A stretch of 55,271 bases of DNA from Ectocarpus siliculosus. Its lineage: Eukaryota > Sar > Phaeophyceae > Ectocarpales > Ectocarpaceae. The DNA lies in contig FN649734.1 of NCBI GenBank assembly GCA_000310025.1, positions 6,013,659 to 6,068,929 of the forward strand, given 5' to 3'. The notes under the pieces are model-generated. The model searched no databases. It saw only the letters and a list, made by a program, of their open reading frames with translations, and had not been told where the DNA came from. The translations under genes were made by a program, and so were the position numbers. Shown piece after piece: positions 46,329-55,271 of this stretch (positions are counted from its first letter, which is position 1; the number at the start of each line of letters is the position of its first letter).

Positions 46329-47115
46329 CTTCGAGCCACTAACATCGTCATCATCAATATGTTCCTTTTCTCCTTGACTGCGTAACCGCACTGTTGTTTC
46401 CCGACAGGGGAAGCGCCCCCCTGTCTATTCAACCCCGTAATGTGCGTAGACAACACGGCGAACCCTAGTCCTAATGTGCCCTGAAAGCTCCTAATTGAAT
46501 ATCTTTGATACATCGGACAGCGGCAACAACATGATAGCCACACAATAGAAACGTGCCGCACGAGCTCAGTAACTCTTCAAATCAATTCGTATCGTTTTTT
46601 TGGACGTCAGGTACACCCTGACGTTTACTCCAATATAATAAAGGACAGGTACACACACGCATAAGAAGAACTAAGGCCCCAAGCACTCGTTCCTCGTATG
46701 TATGCAACACGCAACGCCTTTTCGTGGACCAAATCACCTCGAATGCAACTAACTGCCGAAATCCAAGTTCCGAGACCACACGGAAGCCCCGAGTGATCGT
46801 GTTTTCAGCACCAAATGCGTCTTCTGTGGGAGTCTAGTTTACAACGATTAATATATCACTTCGTACATATATTTCCCATCGAACTGTCGAAATCATGCTC
46901 TTCTGAACAAAACATGTCGTAGAGCACAGGGCACCCAATAAAACACACCGCCCAAGGATACAATGATACTTCCGTCATAGCAATCTGTAATTGCGTGCGA
47001 CTGCCTAAATCCCACATACATCCTTCGTGATACTACCTCCAAAACCACCTCCGAGTGAGGATATACATAGTCTACGGTAACGTAAAGAAACACAAATACT
47101 GCCTCTCTCTCTCCC

Positions 47116-47154
<39 letters not shown>

Positions 47155-47343
47155 CCCACGTCCGGAACATAAATGACGGTGTGTGCATATGATTCGTTGA
47201 CAACGCCGGCACCAACCAAGTGTTTCTTTTTCTAAATTGGTATCGGCAGCAATCAATTGTACACGGTAGCGAAGTGACACACCGCGTCGATGTCAACTTG
47301 CACGACGCAATCCAACATGTATATCTACATTCCGGAGTAGATA
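46329..47343. other. Gap with CT microsatellite
   Basis: No supported gene. A CT run of about 30 bases lies near 47119-47151 within a C/T-rich tract from about 47102. The rest shows nothing recognisable. Confidence 0.4.
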
Positions 47344-48808
47344 TTACAGGCAGACCAAACAATCTTGCCGTCTGAAATTCAGCATTTGAAGTCTACGCGC
47401 ACACTGTATTGTGAATAGACTTCGCGCAGTCTTTGCACCGACAGTAGAGATCCGTCCCACAGCCCGTTCTACTAGGTACGGGGGTAGATGACCGGATTGA
47501 GTTATCAGCAACTCGACGGGGGTGCTAAGTAAGCTGGCCACCCATTCAATTATGACCTGACAGACTTCATCTACGAATGGTATGGTATCAACATCGCGGC
47601 AACGACAACCCCGCCATTTTACTTCCGCGCATTCTTCTTGCCGCCATTGTGGCGTTTGTTGTTGGACGACCTTCCCCGCCCTGATGTATCGTAGTGCCCA
47701 CTCCGGCACGAGCCACTCCTTGCCCACCTTGACCACGGGGACCGTGCTGGCATAGCACCTGGGGGTCTCTCCTTTGCGGGCGTTGCTGTTATGGTAGCCA
47801 AGGACCAGGCATCCGGTTTCGTCTTCTTGCCAAGCCGTCACCTAGAGTGAGCCCACGCTCCTCGAACTTCGGCTTGCCACACCAGAGCGAAGAGTCGGCC
47901 AGAATGGCGCCCGTCTCCAGGTTGATCAAGCCCTGGAGCTTTGCGACCAGACCATCACCGTCCGAAGAGAGCCCCAGGCAAAGATCCAGTTCCTTGAGGG
48001 GCTCGGAAGCGCGGGTGCTGCTGGCCTCCTCCGCCCCCTCATCGCCCGTATCGACAGGGATGTTCTTCCTTTTCTTGGCGGCCCTGTTCTCATTGGGTCC
48101 TGCGCCAACCTTGGTTGCAGTCCGTGCCTGAACTCGCGGCGCCTGGGCCGATGAGTGAAAGCCGGGTAGTCCAAGTAGACACGGGGATTGAAGGGGGTCG
48201 GTTTAGGAAAGAACAGCAACAACAACAACAGGCGGGGGAGGTATTTCAATCTACTCATGCAACCGCTGCGGGCGTAATCTATCGCGCTCGACTGTAAATC
48301 TAGCAATGTTTCATTCAACGATTCCGTTGCATGCCTTGATGGCACTTGGAAAGGGGAGCGGTGATGCTTTCAGTGCACGGGGCGCGGGGCACACGAGCAA
48401 GCGAGTGGACGCGTTCGAAACAACAACAACAACAACAACAAGAACAACAGCAACAACAACACAAGCATAATAAGCCAGACAACATTCCCGCCAACGGGTC
48501 AAGCCGCACGTCTTGGTGTCAACACATCCAATGGGGCAGGGAGCGGGATGCCGAGCGTAAATGTTGTGCACCGCCCACGAAAAAGGGAGGGCGAAAATGA
48601 CTCGACTATAAGGCAACAATACTAATAACAACAACAATAACAACAACAACAACAACAACAACAACAGAGGCAACGATAAGCTGACAATCGAATCTTCGGC
48701 CCAGAGACCACACAGCTTCATTCAAGGGGTCAAATCGCACGCCTTGGTAGCATCACAAAGAGGGAGCGGAGATGCGGTGAGCACATGGGGAGCGGGGCAT
48801 CAAGAACA

Positions 48809-48840
<32 letters not shown>

Positions 48841-51076
48841 AACAACAACAACAACAACACCGTGCTCGTACGAATATCCCTCCAGCTTACCGCCCTTGGC
48901 TTGGTCGGCCCTAGCCGGCTCGGTGACCCTGTGCCTCTTGGTCGCGTTGTCCAGCTTCTGCTTCGCCTCTGCTGCCTCTTCGTCGGTCATGGCGGCGTCG
49001 AAGGTTGCAGAAGCGGCCGCCTCTCGCGCCTTCGCGCCCGCCACGGTCTCGCCTTTGGTCTTGCCGAAGTTGCTTTTGGGGCCGCCTGCTTTGCCTATGG
49101 TCGCACGTACATACAACAAGATTTTGACCAAAGGGGGGCAGTTATACCGGGGATTACACTCACGGAGGGGCACACCGGGAATGTCGGTGCACATGGGATG
49201 AATGGGAAGTAACTAGACCACAGGGAGTAATGTCACTGAAAACGATGAGCATACGCTAGGAAATATTCGCGCCATTCAATCGTTGTGAGCATGGTAGGAA
49301 GGCGTGATGCTTCTTGGCCTGACCATCGTCGTCAACAACAACAACAACAACAACGACAGCAAGGGATGGATGAATAAGAATGGGCCAAAAAATCTGTCTG
49401 GCGATGATACAACAAGTTCGGCCCACGCGAGAAAACAAGAAGCAGTGACCACGATGGGCGGCACGAGCTATGATCTTCACCTTTCAGTCTTGTGGCCTTG
49501 ACCCATTCCCCGCTTCTGGGGTCGATCACCATGGCGTTGTTCGCCTCCGTCCCCTTGCGTGACTTCGTCGTGTTGTCGATCAAGACGAGCCTGTCGGCGC
49601 AGGGGATGAGGATAGCTCCACCCAGAGGCACCAGGGCGGCGGCGTGGTCCACCACCGACGGGCGGGCCCTGTCGCGGTCCTCGTCCGTGCTAGGTTGTCC
49701 ATCGGTCCGCTTGGTGTAGTATTCCACCACCAATGTGAGAGACCCCACGTCCCCTCCCTCCACTCCATGAACTACTCGTGCATTCTCTCCCCTAGCCAGG
49801 GGCTCCTGCACAATAACCCGCCCGTTCTCCTTGGGGATTTGGTGCTTGTCCGGCCCGTATGGCCCCCTTGCCGCCATGGCATTAGCCCCGGACACGAGCT
49901 TCATTTCGAACATGGGGGGCTTGTCAGAGGGGCCAAACAGTAGGGTAAACACGACACGGTCGAGCCCCAGGTGGATGCCGTCCCTGTGTGCCGGCATGCC
50001 CGCTCCTGCCGGCCGGGCGAAGGCACAGGCCTGGCTCACCCTGTTGATGATACCGATTCTTCGATGTCGAGAATGAACCTCCGTAGTTCTGGCTTCCCCT
50101 TCATGTTGGCCACTGATAGTCGCTGTTCGGTGGTCTGGGCACCTTTCTTGCCAATGAGCGCGAAAAGAGACCGCCCTTCCACGGGACGATTGGCTTTCGA
50201 CTGCTCGTACTCCGCAACCAGCTCGTTCAGCTCCTGGCTCATCTTCCGCCTGTCGCACGATTCTGCGACACCAGACACGAGGTCTGTAACGAGCTCCACG
50301 AGAGTAAGCTTTTCGTCTGTGTCGACGATGATGTCCTTCTTGAGCTTCTTCGCCCACGGGTTGCCCCCGCCACACTTGGGTTTCTTGGACGACACCCCCT
50401 TTGCCGCCGGAACCTGTTGTTGTGTGTCAAAAGTGATTACGATTCTTCATGAGATCGGATTACGTCCTATCAATGGAATCACCCATTCAGGACGTTCCGT
50501 CGATCTCACAATACTAGAAAGTTTCACGACCCCCACCTTTCCTCTCACGCAATCGTGCGCGTTTGCTCGAGCCACACAAAACCTAGCATTAATCATTTTG
50601 GTGTGAGATCCACGACGAACGGTGGAATGTGTGGAGAGTGTGTGAGAGTGCAGGCGTGCAAACGGGGGCGGGGGGGGGCGAGGTCGGTAGCCGGGGTAAA
50701 TTGTGCCGGCGTAACGTATCAATGAAGAGGCAAATATCACACAAAGAATGAAAATCTGATCTTTGCCTTTCGCTTCCGACGCGTGGGCGCGGCTGACGCC
50801 GCCGAACTCGCGTTGTCCTGCTCGCTGTCTGAGCCTGGGGGTAAAAACATACCGGACAGAGTAAAAGTACGATTGCAGGTGGTTGAGAGTGTCGCGAGGG
50901 ATAAAACGAGATTAATAGGGGTTCTTGAGCCACAGAGCCCAGGCGCTGTGGTTTTGGCGGGAAATAGGGGTCCTTCGTGTACCCACGTTCACCTGTTCAC
51001 CCTCGCTTTCCTCCTCCGGAAGACTCCAGACGCTGTCGTCGCCATCGTTGTCGACGAGTTGAAGGCGTTTCGTTGA
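47344..51076 (-). pseudogene. Multi-exon gene of unknown function with two frame breaks
   Basis: Minus-strand exons: 51076-50983, 50834-50743, 50413-49491, 49094 to about 48860, 48127-47842, and 47841 to 47344. The first exons join in phase to an acidic stretch (DNDGDDSVWSLPEEESEGEQ), then TRRKRKAK, a likely nuclear localisation signal. Exon 3 begins VPAAKGVSSKKPKCGGG and includes RRKMSQELNELVAEYEQSK and VVDHAAALVPLGGAILIPC. Exon 4 is a Lys/Ala-rich helix (DEEAAEAKQKLDNATKRHR). The last part has KEWLVPEWALRYIRAGK. Exon 3 is 923 bp, one base longer than phase allows, and its frame changes near 50050-50090. A second one-base slip sits at 47842. No family recognised. Either a decaying gene or assembly errors; the long, non-repetitive frames argue it was recently coding. 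Confidence 0.5.
48418..48859. repeat. Cluster of AAC/ACG trinucleotide repeats
   Basis: AAC-rich tracts at about 48418-48468, 48626-48666 and 48806-48859 (the last changes from ACG to AAC units), with a related short one at 49330-49353. All fall in presumed introns of the minus-strand gene, where they read as GTT/GTC. Confidence 0.9.
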
Positions 51077-52320
51077 CTATCGGGCAGATTGCACGAGTAT
51101 GACAACGTCGTACATGGAGGCCCGTGAGAATCGGTTCTGCATTTTTCTATATTCTCGGAGTTCACAATTAACAGTCGTCTCCCATATGTTCCTCGAGATT
51201 GTTACATAAGTATAATGGCATGCCTTTCCTTTTGGAGTCACAATAATAATGGCGTTCATTATTTTGGCGTCAGATCCAGGGCGAAGAGTGTGTGTGAGGG
51301 TGTGTGTGTGTGTGGGGGGGTGGAAATCCCCTGTGAGGCGTGTTGGATGGTTTGAGCGGGAATATGTGTGCTAATTTGTCTGCTTACGATATCCCTTCCG
51401 GGACCCACTACCACCACTGTCTTTCGACCCGTAACCACATACTTCACACAATCTCTGAATATTTCCATCTCCTGCTCGCAGGCGCAATCATTCGTCATTG
51501 TCACTCTGTCCGCCTGGAATCAGCCTAAAATGACACGCACAACACAACCCGCTTATTATCTGCTTGCAAGAGAACGGCCCCATTCTACTTTCGTAGGCTC
51601 GGCCACCATTTTGAAAACATGTTGCATTCTGTATCCCATGACGGAAGGCGAACTTGGGGTGAGACAGAAAGAGCATCGGCGTGAGATATTGCTACATGGG
51701 ATGGCGTGAATGGAGCAGACCAGGGAGGCCATCTGTCTACAAAACACATACAGAGAAGAGTGCACATGTGCTGAAAACCCCTAAGCAATGCCGAATCAAA
51801 ACGCCTAGTGGATCTTGGGGAACTAAGTACAGCTACGCAGCGTTGATCCTTCTCACCCGTGCTCTGGGAGGCGTTCTGCCCGTGTTGGGCGAGGTGGGGG
51901 AAAACGGAGGGCGTCGAGTGGACGCGTTTCTCGGCTTCACCGGTGAGTCGAAGGCCTATCGGATGTAAGATAAGAAGGTGCACACGGGGGAGTACCATGA
52001 GCGTTGTATGCGGACTATGTTCGTATGCCTGTTGAGTACAGCGAAGATCTCTCTGTGTGCGTCTGTATGTCATTCGCCGCTCTTACATAATTGCCAAGTG
52101 GCGTGGTCCAGTCGTCCTGTGACCCCCGCTTCCGTGGCGTATTCTTGGGGTGTCCCATCGGTCCTGGTGTTTGAAAGCAGGCAGTGGGATGCGCGGAAGC
52201 AAACGGTGTTTGGTTTCGTCGACGGGTGTTGTTGTCCATCCTGTTTCTCCTGGATACGGAATCCAGTGAATGGGATTGGCGCCCCCCATGTGTCTATTGA
52301 TCATATCGTAGACGACCTAA
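51077..52320. other. Gap upstream of the unknown minus-strand gene
   Basis: No supported gene. It contains a GT-rich stretch with poly-G near 51285-51325. Open frames on both strands around 51585-52073 overlap each other and show no family features. Confidence 0.35.
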
Positions 52321-52996
52321 GACAACACACCCCGGTGATAACATTTTGGGCTTTAAAAATATTTTCACCGGGTTTGGTATTCTGTGGGGTGTGTGGTATC
52401 TTATGTAGCCCGGGTGATAAAGTGCAGCTCGCACGGGCCCCTAAGGGGGTGTGATAAACCAGGCGGTGTGATTGCACGTCCGAACACGCACAGGGTGTGT
52501 TTGGGGGTGTAATAATGAGGGTGTGTGAAAAAATATGGGGTGAAATAACACTGCTTGTAGAGTTGAACCACTGCTGCCGCACATTTGAAGGGGTGTGGTA
52601 TTGCGGGGGGGTGTGATAGCAATGCCTGTACGAACACTTCATGACCTGTGGTTCTGCGGAATGTTGTAAAAACAATGGGGCTCAGCGAAGGAGACAAAAC
52701 TCCTGAACACATGACCTCGGTGGCCACAGAATGCGCCGACCGTCCTGCTCCTTCACACAAAAAGTAGCTGTTGCATACCTTGCTATTGGGTACGACCAAA
52801 AGAGAGTTTCGCAGATGTTCTGTGTGTGTGTACGATGCCCGCATGCCCACGGGGCAGATGCTGTATCGCCACGGTGATCGAAGGAGGGGCCCCGTGAATG
52901 TATGCGGCGTAACCTCAAGGATTGTGTTATCTTATGTAGCCCCGGTGATAAATCGATGGTTTGTCAGAAACGCCCAAAATTATCACTGGGGTGTTG
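52321..52996. repeat. Cluster of short repeats with CCCCGGTGATAA cores
   Basis: Block X (ACACCCCGGTGATAAC... ATTTTGGGC) is at 52327-52351 and inverted at 52972-52995. Block Y (ATCTTATGTAGCC-CGGGTGATAAA) is at 52398-52421 and, same orientation, 52929-52952. Between them lie many GGGTGTG and GGGGTGTGATA motifs. This suggests two or more MITE-like elements nested or rearranged. No coding capacity. Confidence 0.6.
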
Positions 52997-54644
52997 TTTT
53001 CTGTGTGTGTGGGGGTGGTTTCTTGTGTGGGTGTGTTATCTTGCGTCGTCTACGGTATATAACGCTATACGCTCCACTCGGGGTCGTCCCACAACAATCT
53101 GAAGGTGATGATGTCGAAACGCGCCTGATCGCTACGAACAGTACGGGTTGAACCAGTGTAAATGAATGTTGTTCACGCGTCAAGTACCACGCCGACGCCA
53201 CACGTGCGCGACAGCTATCTACACAAGTCTGTGCAGACTACGTTGTCATTATCTCTTTGTGTGACATTCCAACACCCTGTTTCAACCATGGTGCGGTGAA
53301 AGAGTGAATTCGACAAGCCACAGGGGAAGAGTTGTGTGAATATGTATGGCTTGAACATCTGCGGTGTGTGATGGAGAGAACAGGCCGCCGCTGCTGCTTG
53401 AGGCTAAGTATAGCAACGGAGTGAGAGCTCCTGTCGTTGTATTTGTGCTGGCCATCGACAGAAACCTCGGGAGGCCGCAAATCGGGGACGTAGTACATGG
53501 AGAGGTACGTGAATACCGCTCCTTCTTTCTGTGCACTAACCTTCGGGATCTGCTGCTGGTGACTATAGGCAGTATCCTGGCCTTGGATGATCGTCAACTC
53601 TGCCACAGCGGGGCATCTCGAATGAATTGTGTGAGCCGAGTCTCCAAGGTACCCCAAGCGCGGGGGTTCCGTGCGGTCTGCCTTCTGGACTCTGGACGGG
53701 GGGATCCACAGAATACACATCGCCCCCTCAAAATAATGGGGAGAGGCGTGTGCCCCAAAAAAGTGTGTTGAAACAGGAAATAGAGAGAAAGCTCCCTGTT
53801 TGGCTGTCTACCAGCCTCCATACTACGAAACCCGAGATAAGACGCGAGGAAGATAACATTTTGAGATCTTCAACCCACCCAACCAAGTGGTGTGATAGCT
53901 TGATTTGGCAACTCTCCCTTCGAGTGATGACGGAGCCAATTTGAATTAAAAGCGACAAGAGAGCAGGCTAAAAAAAAAAAAGAGTTCCGCTTTTGGTTCG
54001 GGTGAATCCTCTTGAAATGCCTCCAGTGATGAGCTGCGCGCGGGTCTTTATCACTCATGGTATGTACGGGCGGCTTGGTCTGCTCCACGTAGCACCATCC
54101 ATGGCTGGTGGTGATGATAGAGGGTTGTGATGGCACAGTAGCAGTCGAAGACGACCTTGCCATCTCCTTGTTGACACGTTACATAATATCTTTTTTCTCG
54201 CTTGGCTATAAATTTACTCGAGCATCAGTGAATGGTGGTGCTAGTGACATCGATCTGTCGTGTCGTGTGGGTGCAACAAAAATATCACCATAAGAGGGGT
54301 GGGAATGGACGGTTGACCACCACCAGGCAAGCACGTGATAAATAAATGAGTTCATCCAGGGCACAAAAAGGTAAGGTCGGCGGTTCCCGCGAGTGACTCA
54401 TTGAGGAAGCTGCCATCAACCAACTCAACTTGTCACTCACGGGAAAAATCTAGATTTTGAATTTCGCCGAAAGGCGGCCCCATGACCGTGAGGGTCGTCA
54501 CCCGTCGACCATGATTTTTCTTTTGAAGGAAATTTCCGGCCGAAAAAATTGGCCAATCAGAAAAACTGCGGGCTCTTTTTCTCTCTCTCGCTGTAACTCC
54601 TACCTGAAACAAGGGTTACACGCGGAAAAAAATTCCGGACACGT
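52997..54644. other. Gap before the right repeat arm
   Basis: No supported gene. A plus-strand frame at 53364-53771 (135 codons) has no recognisable features. A stretch near 54457-54640 is Lys/Arg-rich in translation but looks like repeat sequence adjoining the arm. Confidence 0.35.
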
Positions 54645-55271
54645 AGGCCACCCCCCCCCCCCTCCCCGGTGTTTGCCATCGGGGTTGGGTTTTCGTCGCT
54701 TGGCAACGACGTTGTAAAACATGCCGCCCGCCCCGGTGTTTGCCATCGGGATTGGGTTTTCGTCGCTTGACAACGACGTTGTAAAACAAGCCAATTCACT
54801 TCGTGAACTCGACAACCAGGTTCCCGTTGTTTATTTTTCATCTATTTCTTTTTTGGGCGGTAACCATAATGGCGGTCGAGTAGATCATGTTGTGCGGGGT
54901 GGAGAACCCTCACTCCGCGCAACGGGGGATGATCGCACCACGTGGTGTTAAAATGGTCAAGCATCCTCGAGGCAGTTACACAGTGCTTACAACTGTCTCT
55001 GGAAGTGAAAGCACCAGAAAATAAATTAAGTCATACGCAGCTGTCATCCGTACGCAAGGAAGTAAGCACAAGATGCCGAACACCCCTAGCAGGATGCAGC
55101 TCACCCTTCATGCGACTCGCCGAATACCTCACGGCGCTTCGCGCTTGGTGATGTGAGAGCCTGGTCCGGTGAGAACCCGGCGTGCTCCGTCCCGGCTTTG
55201 TAGGGATGCGAGGTCAATGGTCAAACGACTACGGCATGCACGACTATGAGTACCCCCCCCCCCCCCCCCCG
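54645..55271 (-). repeat. Right arm of inverted repeat ending in poly-C
   Basis: The reverse complement of this region matches the left arm (about 12-536). It ends in a long C run preceded by GAGTAC, mirroring the poly-G plus GTACTC at base 1. Inside the arm a 62-bp unit, CCCCGGTGTTTGCCATCGGG onward, is present twice in tandem (54664-54724 and 54731-54792), while the left arm has one copy. The inner edge is a C-rich tract at 54650-54668. Confidence 0.85.

Noticed and set aside
52321-53060. CRISPR-like array
   Set aside because: Repeats are irregular in spacing and orientation and the context is eukaryotic.
55240-55271. Telomere at the window end
   Set aside because: The end is a plain C homopolymer, not a TTTAGGG-type repeat, and the same sequence occurs inverted at the other end.

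Overview
The window looks like nuclear DNA of a stramenopile, most likely a brown alga of the Ectocarpus type. Genes are split into many short exons by GT-AG introns of a few hundred bases to 2 kb. The DNA is rich in CAG/CTG, AAC and CTGT microsatellites. A leucine-rich-repeat gene at the left uses one 72-bp exon per 24-residue repeat, a layout known from brown-algal LRR receptors. The exon models were built by hand from reading frame, splice sites and phase; there is no transcript evidence.

Layout: 1-540 and about 54645-55271 are the two arms of a diverged inverted repeat, each ending in poly-G/poly-C. Between them lie: a small LRR gene (933-2308, minus); a hypothetical gene (3465-4295, minus); a complete Aurora kinase in 7 exons (6984-12516, minus); a SAP-domain protein with a C-terminal INCENP-like IN-box in 7 exons (13505-22842, plus); a DUF1399/glycine-rich-domain-like gene (26534-29004, minus); and an FAD-linked aldonolactone-oxidase-like gene in 16 exons (31972-42314, plus). 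The last 10 kb is accessory in character: one LTR and gag-like ORF of a retroelement, a broken recombinase-like fragment, a multi-exon gene of unknown function with two frame breaks (47344-51076, minus), and a cluster of short mobile-element-like repeats.

The main result is the pair at 6984-22842. Aurora kinase and INCENP are the catalytic and activating subunits of the chromosomal passenger complex, which controls chromosome alignment and cytokinesis. Here their candidate genes lie head to head with 988 bp between start codons. That gap holds seven same-strand copies of TACTGC within 430 bp. The INCENP candidate also has a SAP DNA-binding motif near its N-terminus. The arrangement suggests shared transcriptional control of two partners.

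The two window ends fall exactly in the homopolymer ends of the inverted repeat, so the window may be an entire assembled contig rather than a cut from a longer sequence.
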